Notes under the pieces: model-generated
Seen by the model: the letters and a program-made list of their open reading frames with translations, nothing else
Told to the model about the DNA's origin: nothing
Databases searched by the model: none
Made by a program: the position numbers and the translations under genes
Shown: positions 47,980-59,404 of the stretch, piece by piece
Layout: the number at the start of each line of letters is the position of its first letter
How positions within the stretch are numbered: position 1 is the stretch's first letter
Assembly (NCBI GenBank): GCA_003117195.1
Contig: BDSI01000003.1
Coordinates: forward strand, 558,001-622,000
Origin: Eudorina sp. 2006-703-Eu-15
Taxonomy: Eukaryota > Chlorophyta > Chlorophyceae > Chlamydomonadales > Volvocaceae
Direction: 5' to 3'
Length of the DNA stretch: 64,000 bases

Positions 47980-48336
47980 CTAACGCTTATGCCAGTATGC
48001 TATCAAGGCCATATACAGCGCCATGGTGACCATCGCGAACAGCGCCGCGAAAAATGCAGTAGACCAAACGAGTATATTGCTGAATTCGCGGTTGCGTCTA
48101 ATTACATCTTGCAAGCGTCTAATCTCGGTGTCCCGGTCGTCGCTGCCGGCGTCGGAAGAGCTGCTGTTGGATGCCGACATTCGCCTTCTTCGCCTTCTTC
48201 GTTTGTCCTGGTCGATTAAATAGCGCTCTCTATCGCAATCATAGTTGTTGAATTTGCAGAAGTCGCAGACGGGCGACTCCTCAGGTAGGGTTTCGAGCCC
48301 ACGCGCGGGGGCGCGTTTGCTCAATTTTGGCAGCAT
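47980..48336 (-). CDS. Small single-pass membrane protein, hypothetical
   Basis: A 118-residue intronless ORF starts at ATG 48336. It has a Cys pair plus Cys (PVCDFCKFNNYDC), a basic run (DKRRRRRRRM), a Ser-rich acidic stretch, a short helix (DTEIRRLQDVIRRNREFSN) and one hydrophobic segment near the C-terminus (LVWSTAFFAALFAMVTMALY), ending YWHKR. This layout (basic/coiled N part, C-terminal anchor) is common among small virion or membrane proteins of virophage/Polinton-like elements, but no specific family is recognised. Its lack of introns and lower GC differ from the host genes. Lower-confidence upstream ATGs exist. Confidence 0.45.
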   Translation of the reverse strand: MLPKLSKRAPARGLETLPEESPVCDFCKFNNYDCDRERYLIDQDKRRRRRRRMSASNSSSSDAGSDDRDTEIRRLQDVIRRNREFSNILVWSTAFFAALFAMVTMALYMALIAYWHKR

Positions 48337-48776
48337 GGCGAGATTAATGATGGTGATGGGCCAGGACCTTGAAATATTTCGCGGACTTTTGATAACACTG
48401 ATGATCATGAGCATTTTTTGTGCATGAGCATGAGCATACATGGCGGCGAGTCTGTAACAAAGCCAGGGCCCTATAGGGTCCCTGTCGTACTGTTGCAAAG
48501 GCGTAACCCGGGATGCTCAGTTGGGCCTCGCATCGTTACATTCTCCCCTCCTTAGGATACTTCGTCCCGAAGTATGGGAAGTGTGGAACTTGCTTGCTAG
48601 GCACCTCACAACGGGTCCAGGCTTCGCTGGCTCTATATCCACCGCTTTGCAGTGTCACCTCCCTAGTACCTAGGTAACCGCTGCATTTAGGCACCGGGCG
48701 AGGAATGTATTACCCTTTAGGTGGTCGGGAAGTGCATGTACTGCTAGAGGCTACAACCGCAAGCAGTCACCACGGG

Positions 48777-49170
48777 CCTGCCGGCATGCCAAACATGCAA
48801 CGCCTGGAATCCATTAAATCCTTAATATCCACCTTGACTGGCTTTCGGCATGGCGTGGGTTGCCACGGCCTTGCATCGTGCATAGTGGGCCAACCGGGTA
48901 CTGGCCCGTCAAGCATGCGCGTTACCAACCTCCAGGGCCCTCCAGACCCCTCCAGAGCCCTCAGACCCCTCCAGAGCCCTATAGAGCCCTTCAGAGCCCT
49001 TCAGAGGCCTGTGCAGATCCTTCCAGAGGCCGAGCGGCTCTGAAACAGCCTGTGTCAGGAATGCCAGACCACCCTCAATGCAGCAGGAAGCCGCTTTCCA
49101 GCTCTGGCTGCCTGCGAAGCAGCTGCAGGAGGACCTAAGCCCCGACGCCTACCGTAAATTCAGAAAGGGC
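48777..49170 (+). mobile_element. Third element copy: direct repeat plus chromodomain remnant
   Basis: 48777-49075 repeats the block at 43757-44218 with a shorter tandem array. Immediately after it (49078-49160) a frame reads LWLPAKQLQEDLSPDAYRK, the C-terminal end of the same chromodomain found in the two arms. Most of the integrase part present in the right arm is deleted here. Orientation is the same as the right arm. Confidence 0.75.
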
Positions 49171-49291
49171 ACGCACGCACGAAAGCATGGCGACAGGTCA
49201 GAATATTGCAGTGCTCCGCTGCTTTGTATGTGCGAGGGGCTGACGCAACGGGCGTGCAGCTGGATCTGGATCGGCTCGACTACCGTATTAC

Positions 49292-49870
49292 ATGAACCAG
49301 CTGGTTCCCGCCTCGCAGTCGCTGACCCTTCCTGCCAGGATCCGCATCACTACGTCAGCCGATGGGGCCTTCAACTTTAGGCTTTGCAACATCTACCTGC
49401 GCCAAGTGATCCTCACGCCTCCGACTGTCACAACCTGGGTTAGGCGCGACCTGACCGACACGTCCAACACCACGAACACAACATACAAGGCGTGCATGGA
49501 CGCGCTGCCGCAGAGCTCCTACTACCCCGACAGTGTTAGCTATCCCAATCGCGTGCAGTCCGTTGCCCTACAGAACGGATACGCAACCAGCCAGTTCATG
49601 CTTGAGTGTCGAGCTTTCTTCATGACAGCTGACAACCAATGGGCAGTGCTGCAGCTACCTTTCCCATCTTCGGCCTTCCGCGGATGAATCCTATTTCGAT
49701 AACCACCCATTTCGCCAGCGCATTGGCGATAGTGGTCTCACCGAGACGCTATAATTTGCGGATCCTGACCCCATCGACCGTCAGACCTACCCGCACTTCT
49801 TGACGCGCGCCGGCACATGGCAGCAGGGCACCGCCGAGCAGTACAGTCTCGCGCTGGGGCCCTAACTTTA
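49292..49870 (+). pseudogene. Decayed ORF, possibly a virus-like structural protein
   Basis: An ORF of about 131 codons starts MNQLVPASQSLTLPARIRIT. It is rich in beta-type residues, Asn and Thr (FRLCNIYLRQVILTPPTVTT, DTSNTTNTTYKACMDALPQS) and ends at 49685. The next frame continues with protein-like sequence (DESYFDNHPFRQRIGDSGLT, then YPHFLTRAGTWQQGTAEQYS) to a stop near 49865, so at least one frameshift and one stop break it. The style resembles capsid or gag products of eukaryotic DNA elements, but no family is recognised. Confidence 0.35.
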
Positions 49871-49954
49871 CTCTTAGTGAGAAGCAAGATATTGTTAATT
49901 ATTTCAGCGATCGATTTATTGGTGGTATCGCGCACATTCATGTGACCATGAACT

Positions 49955-50790
49955 AGTGCAGTTTCGGTCGAGTTCCGGTTTAGTTCTTTTCGAGTTTCGG
50001 CTGAGTTTCTCTTGAGTTTCCGCCGAGTTCCCCTGCGCCCCGCCCGCGCGTCCCCCCATGGGACTCGCGTGCACTCCCTTGCGCTCCGCTGCTTCTTACA
50101 GGCCGCCCCTGCCGCCACCCCCAGCAATCCCTCCCTTCGGCAGCCGTGTGAAAACGTGCGCGCTCTGATGCAATCGCCACCAGCCTAGGGGGGGGAGGGG
50201 CAAACGCTCCGCCACGGCGCGCAAAGCGCGCCGCGCAACCGGACATGTTTTCCCCGCATCTAGGTCGCACACATCCGCATCCTCACACGAACTCACACGC
50301 GGGGCGGCGCCGGGGGGCGCCACCCCGCGGGGGTCCCCGTGTCAACCGTGTGAAACCGTGTGCGCTCAGAGGCAGCCTATGGACAGGGGTCAGCCCCCAT
50401 GCTTCTCTCTTAAGTTTACACGCAGCTCACACGCAGCTTCCCAAACGGCACGCGCACGACTGTGCACTCCCACTCACACGCCGCGCCAACCGCCAGCCTC
50501 CGCCGACCTCCGCCATACTCTGTTGCAGCTTCCCACTCGCCTCGCTGTCCAACTACGCACTCGCACTCGCGCTGCGTGCCAACCGCCACACCCCCGCCGA
50601 GCTCCACCGTACTCCACAGCAGCTCCTCACACGCGCCCCTATCAACTACCAGCTCCCAGTCGCGCTGCGCGCCAACCGCCACGCCACGTGCCGCCCCTGT
50701 TCGTTGGCAGTTGCGCGAAAGCCCGTTTGTGATCCCCGTGTGTCAGTTAAAGTGTTGGTAGTTGCGAAAGGTGCCGCGCCGCACGCCGCA
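49955..50790 (+). repeat. LTR-like flank, third copy
   Basis: A block with gagtttc-ggc-gagtttctc repeats is followed by acacgcagctcacacgcagcttccca and related CAGCT/ACACGC-rich sequence. It is similar to the outer flank of the right arm (45410-45990), same orientation, but more diverged. It follows the third chromodomain remnant at a distance of about 0.8 kb. Confidence 0.6.
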
Positions 50791-52272
50791 CGTGCGAAGT
50801 ACACGCATCACCACTGCTGCTGACACACATCGTCAGAAGGAATTTCCGCCCTCGTTTTCGACACAAAAGCTGACAGTAGCACACCCTCCCAGCGCGTCAT
50901 GCAACCAAGACAGCAAGGAATCGGTCACAGCCTTTGGCCAAGCACACTCCCTAGCACGCCTCCAGTCACGCCCAGGCCTGGGCTCCTAGGGAGTATGACG
51001 GTCTACACATCCATCAGCCACGGAAGGGGTTCACAGTTCATTTCACAACATGGGTATGAGTTGGGGGCACACTCCCGAACCGATTTCCTGACCAGAGGCA
51101 TCTGCACGGTCGCACCGTGGTTCCATCGGTACGCACGGGTTTCCACAGCAGGAGGGCCGCCCACCAGACTGCAGACAGACATCACAGCATCTTCCCAATA
51201 TCCGCCATGATATTTTAATGTTTCGTTGGTCACGTTAAAAGTCAAGATAGCGCTAACTGTCGCCAACAAGTCAGCACCCAATGAAAGGTCCACCACAGCT
51301 CTGCGCAGTCACAGGCGCACAGTCCCTGCAGTCTACAGCAGCGAATGGTGTATAGCCATGGCTATTGCCGTTACGGCAGCATCCTGTATCCACCGAGGAA
51401 CTAGAGGTTTCGGCACCGACCTGCCTTAAGTGTCGCAACCGAAGCCCCCGCGGCCAGAAGCCCAACAAGTCGTGCACACGTACGCATCACTTCGATCTTC
51501 CTCGCTTCTCTCCACTCACAGCTTTGACTTACACCCCATCCCATTCGTCCGCGCGCTTTGTAACGGAGAGCGCGCAGCCGGAAACCCGCTAGCATCGTGG
51601 CATGAGACCACGTCCTTGATGCCGCTTACGCCCATACCCGGAGCATTAAAACCCCAACACACCCACGGCCGCAACGGCAGGCATGCCTCCCGCCTTCACG
51701 CCCCCTTGCGCCAGAGGTACCTGGTCACTGCTCCCATGCCGTCGTGAAGTTTTCCCTCCTGAGGATTTGGGAGGCCAGGACGGTCAACCCGGCAGACGTA
51801 CCACAGGGATTAGGAAGATCATTATGAAAATTGGGGGGTCGGAGTCAGCAACCACGCCACCGAGCACCAAAACGGAAGCAGCAGGATCCCCACCCGGCGG
51901 TGGCGCAATCGCCGCGAGCCCCTGTCCATCCAGCGCCGGTGTGTCTGGACCGGTAAATAGGCCTCCCCATTCCCCATGCGACGGCTTCGTAGGACGAACA
52001 GCGCGGTTTCAGTTGACCTGCAGCGCGTTCCTTTGAGGTGCCCGCAGCGCTGTGCTGCATGGCGCCGCCGCGCGAGTGCGAGCGGAGCAGGGTACGAGAT
52101 AAGGTGCCAAGCACACCAGACATCAGATGCCATCTGCATCGCACGATTCCGATGCGAGGGGCACACACCGGGTTCGTCCGCGCCTACCTCGCTTCCAATA
52201 GGCCTTCCCTTCCCGGCGTTCGCGCGCCGCCGCGCATATCCGCGCGGCTTCCTCTCGTTTGAGCCCCAGGTA
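50791..52272. other. Unassigned edge of the mobile region
   Basis: A minus-strand ORF at 51003-51296 (VDLSLGADLLATVSAILTF, then YHGGYWEDAVMSVCSLVGG) has protein-like composition but no recognised family and no clear start. The rest shows no supported feature. Confidence 0.3.
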
Positions 52273-53965
52273 CTATGTCCCGTGAGTGCTCTGCTGCGTC
52301 ACCGCGAGCGGGGTGTGCCCGGCTTCATTCGTTCGGGTTATTCGCTTTGACTGTCGGGCCCCCCGGTGCCCCACCTCCAAAACGTATTCGAGCTCCTGTC
52401 CCAGCAGCTCCGTGCCCGAGTAGGTGGCCATCTGGTTCCGGAGCTCCTGCGCCCGAATCGTCCACGAGGCATCCGGGATCGCGGGTGCATGGGACGAAGG
52501 GGCCCGGCCCCTAGAGCGGGATCTCCCTCACGGCAAGACCCAAGTGCGTCGCTCAGTGACACATACGGAAGTGGACGCACAACTCTGGCTCCTAACGATA
52601 TGGGTAGCCTGCATGCGTTCTGAGTACGAAGACCACACCACACAACCCATGTCAGGAGAACATTGCTCCGGCCGTCCTGAAAAATGGCGCACAGCGCAAC
52701 CTCAGCCGACGACTCGCACACTTTCGTGGTGGTGATTCCTGCCCGTCAGCTTCCAACAGTGAAACCCTCCAGCCCGGCCATGAACCGGATCGCCCCACCC
52801 GCTGACCCGTAATGCCTCCCGGCCTTGCCCCACCTTGAGCGTCACCATCATGTCCTGGTCATGTGGGCCGCCCGACTTTTCCCGGTAACCCTTGTGTATT
52901 TGGTTCGGGTGGAAGACTTCCAGTACCAGCAAGCCACCTGCATGGCATGGAATTTGCAACGTCCCGCGCCCTGCCGTGTCACTGCTCTGCAAGGCTGGTG
53001 ATGTCGCTGCTGCAACTGACGCACTGCCACTAAGGCTGCTGCCGCGTGCAGGGTTTCAAACGAAGGTCCGGCAAGGCGACCGTCGAGGCACGCGGAGGGC
53101 CGTGTTCCATCAACCGCTGACCAGCCCAGGCGAAGGCCGGCCTCCTATCACACGGACCCCGTAAAACGCACGAGGCCACCCACCCACCCACCCACCCACC
53201 CACCCACCCACCCACCCACCCACCAGAGCGCAGCATGTCGACCACCCCAGCCATAAACGCCGGGCGAGCAGCGGACGGCACGTGGCAGAAACTGAGCACC
53301 ACGCAGTCAATGCTGCCCGGTCCGGAAGAGGGACGCCACGTCAGCACGTCGGCCTTCACGGGCGTGACACGCGATGCGGCGGAGGAGCCCGCCCGGGCCG
53401 CCGCCAGCTGCATCGTCTTGTCCAGGCCAGCCTGGGACCAGTCCACGGCTGTGACCTGATGTCCCGCCTGGGAAGGGCGGGCGAGGCGTGTCGTGGCGAG
53501 CGCATGTGGAGAACCCCGTTGCGAGCGCAGTGCCGGAAGTGCGTTCGATGTTGTGAAAAGGGTGCACGCTCCGGTGAACAGCGCGCACGGCTGAATCACA
53601 GCACCGACTGCTCCCATGCAAAGAAAACCGACATGACTCAGATGTACGAGAGGAGGTTGTACAAGGCAATGTGAGCTTGCGTGCTTGCCCTTTCCATCAC
53701 CGACGCAGACTTTGACTCCATCCACCCCACAGTTGCCAACCCTAGAGAGCACACGAGGAACCCCTTAAAACCGGGCGAGGCTGTCAACGCATCTTACCGC
53801 GACGAGGTATGCTACGTTCCGCCCTTCGCCACAGGCAAGCTCCACAACGTGACACGGCGAAGCGTTTAAGTACCTCTCCGCTGCTTGACGGACATGCACA
53901 TTTGGCGCACGTCCGTACACATATTCATCTTCGCCATATCTAGCGTCCCAAAAGGTCGGTTCCAT
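52273..53965 (-). CDS. SAM-dependent methyltransferase, TehB/TPMT-like
   Basis: Four exons on the minus strand, 53965-53798, 53467-53224, 52937-52834 and 52446-52273, have matching phases and give 229 residues. The start ATG gives MEPTFWDARYGEDEYVYGRA, the family's usual opening. Motif I is VELACGEGRN (about 41-50), followed by AGHQVTAVDWSQ, an acidic/aromatic motif ADVLTW, IDCVVLSFCHVP, and LRSGGLLVLEVFHPNQ. Class I methyltransferases of this type act on small soluble substrates (thiopurines, chalcogen oxyanions); the actual substrate is unknown. The last exon reads LRNQMATYSGTELLGQELEY and runs on to a stop; it could instead splice at 52375, so the C-terminus is uncertain. The donor of intron 2 lies inside a GGTG repeat. 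It is divergent from the transporter gene. Confidence 0.86.
53175..53226. repeat. (CCCA)n tetranucleotide repeat at a splice donor
   Basis: About 12 units of cacc/ccca, read on the minus strand as GGTG repeats, start exactly at the exon 2 donor of the methyltransferase gene (exon ends 53224). Several equivalent GT donors are therefore available. Confidence 0.9.
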
Positions 53966-54666
53966 CGGCACAGTGGTGAACTGTTTGTCACGACTCTCTG
54001 ATGTCCGTATCCAAACGTTTGCCTGTGCCAAGATAACTTAAAGGTTTAATAAATATGCTAGACAGCCGTGGTGAATATGGAGCTGTCCATGAAAATTTGA
54101 GTAGACTCATGCGACTCAGAAGCTCTGTAGGATAGCTCCAAACGAAACATACTGTAAGTGAATCTTTCTAGATTGACGTGCCAAAAAAGCCTTTGCACAT
54201 GAACCGTACAGTTCATAACGGAAATACCGACGTCATCATTTGTAAGCGACGCAGTCCTGCACATTTGAACCAGCAAACCAAATTCCTAGCCAAGCAGCTA
54301 CTATTATATATTATTTTTTGCGTGATTTTCCATCCTTTTGCCTCAGGCCATTGTGCCCACCTTTCCAGCGGTGTGTGGAAGATACTCATCTGCAATGACA
54401 CTTGCCCTCTAGGTTGGAAAGAGCACTTACAAGCACACTAACGTTTGGATTGACCATTTGCGCCTACGCCGGGCTCAAGCTGCCTTAAGTCCTCTGGTTC
54501 TGTTGGCCTCTGTGGTAGTCCCAATTACCGCAGCTGGCGTTCTGTTTGTTAATGATCTCGCGTAATTGTACATCTATGACCAAGAACTAGCCCTTATATA
54601 TGCGGCCGGCCTGAGTCAGCGCCAGCGTCAGTGTGTGACAGTTACCAAAGCGGGAAACGTGCAGAA
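53966..54666. promoter_or_regulatory. Divergent intergenic region with TATA-like box
   Basis: About 0.7 kb separates the methyltransferase and transporter start codons. It is AT-richer than its neighbours. A TATA-like sequence (ttatata, 54594-54600) lies about 67 bp upstream of the transporter ATG at 54667 and is a candidate core promoter. No other site was recognised. Confidence 0.45.
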
Positions 54667-57600
54667 ATGGTTTCCGGGACCTCCCCCCCAGGCGGGCTCA
54701 GCTTTGACGATGCCCTCACCAAATATGTGGGCGAATTTGGGCGAACCCAAATACGTATCATGGTTCTCGCATCGTTGTTTTGGGTTGGCAACGGTAAGCT
54801 CCCCTCCCGATGCGAGATATTCATAACTCTACCGTTCTGGTAATGGCATCTACGCAAGGTGTTCCAAGGTGCTGATACTGCCTAGTCCAACCTTCCCCTC
54901 CTCGCCCCTCCACTGCCCTGCGGTTCGCAGCCTTGCTCATCTTGTTGATGGTCTTCCACGCCTCGCCTTCGCCACTGAAAGAGCACTGGTGGCAATGCAA
55001 TGACCCAAACGACGAGCGCTGTGCTGAGGTGTTCGCGCTGACGGACCCGTCCCGCGACGTATGCGACCTGCCGCGGAGCTCATGGTCGTGGACGCACCCC
55101 TCCAAATCCATTATCAGTAACTTCAACCTCATCTGCGGCTCCGCATGGCGCAGCCAGTTCGCCAACTCTGGGTTCTTCATGGGCTACCTGGTTGGGAGCG
55201 GCGTGTTCGGAAGGTACGAACGTCAACGGTAAACCGCCGCTGTAGGTTCTTTGGCGGCAGTCGCTCTCCTCCTTTCTGACTCTCATGACCCACAACTCTG
55301 CGAACTCTCGCGATCAAGCCTTGACCCCCCTCGCCCGTGGCTTCCGACAGCCTGGCGGACTCCCGCGGGCGCAAGGTCGTACTCTTTGGCTCCACGGCTC
55401 TGGGTGCGCTGTTCACCATGGCAGCGGGGCTTGCGCCCAATTACGCCCTCTACTTCATCTTCCGCCTCATCACCGGCATCGGAGCTGCCGGCCAGGCGCT
55501 CACGGCCTACATCATGGCCACGGAGAGCGTGGGGCCCAGTTGGCGGGGCTTCGCCGGCGTGGCGACGCAGCTGTTCTTCATCCTAGGTATGTGGCAAGAG
55601 TCGAGTACATCCTTGGTAGGAAGAATATAGTGACTGTGATGGTCGTGTGATGACCCTATGTATTGATGTGCGACATGCGAGGTACATGGATGGGTTGGGG
55701 TTTTTGAGGTTCCTGGGAAACATCGCCGGAGAGAGCCAGACCCGGTCGCACCTTCTTGCCCCGGATTGCACCTGAGGGTTTCTCATGTCAGTCGCCAGCC
55801 GCACGCTGCGATGCATGCATTTGGGTCAAGGGCTCGCACGAAATACCGGCGAAGACCTGCAACCCTTGCGGGTTCAAAGCACATGATTGATGGGTTTGTC
55901 CAAGCACACCGCGCAAGGACACTCACATGGCCGCGGTGAGCAATGGGGTGATTTGGGTCAGCGGGGGAGTCCGCGTTTGGGGTCAACGGGATCGATCTAC
56001 TTGTTCTCCTGCCATGGGGCCATTGACGGAGAACTGTCTGAAAAGTGTTCGACTTGCGAGGCGTCGCCCTACCCGCGATCACCCTGGTGGTCATACCGTA
56101 CATCACACGGCGTGGCTGAGTCGTCCCCTTTCGCACCCTTGACTGCCGCACGGCGCCAAGTCGTCAGCGATCATGCAGCTTCTGAAATGCGTGAAACTCA
56201 TATCAAGGGCCCCACTCGCCCTTCGCCCGTCCGTCCGTCCGTCCAGGCGAGTTCGTGTTGGTCCCCGTGGCCTACGTCGCCCGGCCATGGCGCGCCCTGT
56301 GCTTCGCTTGCGCCGTCATCAACGCGGCGCTCCTGGCGCTGTGGCCGACCATCCCTGAATCGCCGCGCTGGCTGCTCGTCCGCGGCCGCCGGGAGGAGGC
56401 CACCGCCATCCTCGCCCGCATCGCCGAGGGCAACCACCGGGCCATGCCCTCGGAGCCGCTCGCGGACGCGGGCGGCGGCCGCGGCGACGGCGCGGATGAC
56501 GCCGCCGCCGCGGCGTCTGAGGAGGGCGCGCCGCTGGCGCCCTCGTCGTCGCACCTGGGGGAGGGCGCGGGGAAGGCTCCGCAGCAGCGCGCCGGCAGCC
56601 CCGCCAAGCCCGTCACGCTGATGGGGATGCTGCTTCGCGACCGCCACATGCTGCGCCGCTTCCTGGTGCTGGCGTACGTGTGGATGGTCATGTGTATGGC
56701 GTACTACGGAATCTCGTTGGCGCTGGGGGGCCTGCCGGGTGAGGAGGTGGCCGACTGGAGGTGGCCGATGTCGGTCGGATGTGGCCGGCTGCTGATCCCA
56801 CGGGCCGCAATCCGAGGGCTCAGGAATCTTGAGAGGGCTTTGGACACACGGTTGTGTGCTTCATCAGATCATCACACCTGCGCTGCAGCTCCACGTTCTC
56901 AATGCTCTTCTTGGTGTTCTTGGTCGTGGTCCGTTCCGTCGTCACCTCCCACATGTCCTTGACCACGTACGCCCTCCCTGACCTTGCTGCGGTGGTGGCT
57001 GCCGCCGGTCCAGGCTCCATCTACATCACCTTTATTATCACGGCTGCGGCGGAGCTGCCGTCCAACCTCCTGGCCGCCTGGATGATCGAGCGCTACGGCC
57101 GCCACAACACCATGGCGGCGGGCATGCTGCTGGGCGGCGCCGCCTGCGTCGGCTGCGCCTTCGCGCCGGCCGGCGTCGCGTCGGCGCTGCTGGCGGCCGT
57201 CGGCAAGTTTGGATGCGCGGGCGCCTTCACGGTCGCGTCCATCTTCACCAGCGAGCTCTTCCCGACGCTGGTAAGGCAACCCGGGCGTGCCCGCGTGTGG
57301 CGCGCGCCTGCGGCTGCGCGGTCTCGGAGCACTGGCTCACAAATCGGCACGGTGCTTCCCATCGGGGGACTCGATCGCATGTGCCGGGCGGGAATCGGGA
57401 TGGATGGACGGATGAACGTCGACACATTCCGGATTTCCTTTCGGGACTTCGTAGGGCCGCGCTTCTGGGTCGTGCGCAGCTGCACACACGCGTTGGAAGG
57501 GCCACCTGGCTGCCGTGCACTGGTTGCAGTTACTCTGCCACGGGCTTTTGGGTTTTGGTTTTGGTGCGGGGTTTGGTCTTTCGTTGTGTCGCCGCCGCTG

Positions 57601-59075
57601 CGTCTTTGTGCCGCCAAGGTGATCCAGGGTTCCACCGATGCGCGGCATGCACTCGCTGCGCCACGCCAGCTGTTCGATGAATCGGTGACCCGTGCGTGCC
57701 GGTGTGCTGCGCACATTGCGCTGCGTTGCGCACGGACGTACGCACACTGCCGACAGGTGCGGAGTGCGGTCCTGGGCGCCGAGAACGAGGCGGCCCGCGT
57801 GGGCGGCATCTCCGCGCCGTTCATTGTGTTGGTGGGCATCAGCACGGGCAACAGCGCCATGCCCTTCATCATCTTCGGGGTGACGGCGCTGGTGGCGGGC
57901 GTCGCCATCTTCACGCTGCCGGAGACGCTGGGCACCACCCTGCCGGACACCATGGCGGGTGAGTCAACACCGTGCATGGCAGCGGGAAGGTGGCGGAACT
58001 GGGTCCGCCCAGAGCATGGTGCGCGCACGTCTGCTTGCATGCAGTGCATCGAACATTTTCTGCAAGACGTCGTCAGGACAGCTTTCCGGACGGGAAATTA
58101 TGTTCGTGATGTGGCTCCGAAGAAATTTATGTTTGCGAAACACCAACAGGGGCATGTGGTACGGCGACCCTTGGATGCGGCGATCATTGGGGGGCGGTCG
58201 GGTGTCTGCCAGCAGTCTGCCGAGTTTAACCTTGACCTGGACTCCGCAATAGTTGTTGAATGGAACCGCAACTCACCACAAAAAATATATAATGTATATA
58301 TATGGAATGCCCGCTTATCCCTTGGACAGACATGTCCGGCATCCAGTCCATCTTCACCACGCAGCCCTGGCGCCGCGGCGGCTGGCGCCAGACGCTCCGG
58401 GAGATGTTCCGCGCCCGCGGCGGACCGGCCACCCATGGCTCCACCGCCGCCGCTGCGTCCTCGCCCATCAAGGACCCCGCGGCAGCCACGGGTCCCTGCG
58501 GTGTCGGCCGCAGCGCCACCACCGCGTTGTCCGCACACGCGGAGACGACGCCCTGCGGACCAGGCGGCGGCGCCGGCAGCACCAGCGGCGGCGAGCTAGG
58601 GCTGTGCCAGTATGAAATCTCGTTGGGCGACGATGGGGCTGCTGCTCAGGGTGCCGTTGGCGGAGCCGCAGGCAACGGCCACCACGCAACCCACCTGCAC
58701 TACCAGCACCACCACACGGGTCACCACCACAGCCATACCCACCGCCACGCGGGCGGCAACGGCAGCGGACTCGGGAACGGGCGGGACGTGATCGACGGCG
58801 GTGCTGACGGCGACGGCCACGGGTACGGCACTGACGAGCGCCATCTGCTGCTACACGCAGCAACAGCGAGATCCGATACGTTGACCGGTCAGCGCACGGG
58901 CCTGCTGGGCTCCCTGGAGCAGGGCCTCTCAGGACAGGGCCTCCATCGCGGTGCGACGGACAGCATCGTGGACCAGGGCGCGTTCAGGCCGCGTGAGGCA
59001 GCGCCCCAGGACCGCTCGGACGGGCCCCAACCTTACAACGAGCACAAGCGGGAGGAGCTCCGGCGCTATCCCTGA
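54667..59075 (+). CDS. Organic cation/anion transporter-type MFS protein (SLC22-like)
   Basis: Seven exons, 54667-54793, 54931-55213, 55351-55586, 56247-56738, 57014-57270, 57757-57958 and 58330-59075, close in phase (2343 nt, 780 residues). The N-terminus (SFDDALTKYVGEFGRTQIRI) leads into TM1. A long Cys-bearing loop (WWQCNDPNDERC, VCDLPRSSWSWTHPSKSIIS) then leads to the MFS signature GSLADSRGRK. Further motifs are RLITGIGAAGQ, PESPRWLLVRGRREEA and ERYGRHNTMAAG; the final TMs end in LPETLGTTLP. This is the layout of plant OCT/animal SLC22 transporters, which move organic cations, carnitine or related solutes across the plasma membrane or tonoplast. The central loop is enlarged and acidic/Ala-rich. 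The C-terminal cytosolic tail (about 240 residues) is unusual: Gly/Ala-rich with a His-rich patch (LHYQHHHTGHHHSHTHRH). The substrate cannot be told. Confidence 0.92.
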
Positions 59076-59307
59076 GCTCGAAGGCCATGTAGCTATCGGT
59101 GGGTGTCGAGCGAGTGCATCCGGTGCATCCCCGTGTGCCGGTCCGAGCAATGCCGGACAAGGGGGCTTCTGAATGATGCGTTTGTGTGTGTTTACCCTAG
59201 AACGCCGCCCCAACCATATCGGTTGGGAACGGTGTGTACTGACCGTGTGGCTTGATGTGTTCGCCGGAAGGCAAAGCAGTACACGCGATATGCTGCTGAC
59301 GACGGCT

Positions 59308-59404
<97 letters not shown>

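Noticed and set aside
48545..48580. Short palindrome near acttcgtcccgaagt as an attachment site or terminator
   Set aside because: Single short hairpin with no repeat partner; could be chance in GC-rich DNA.
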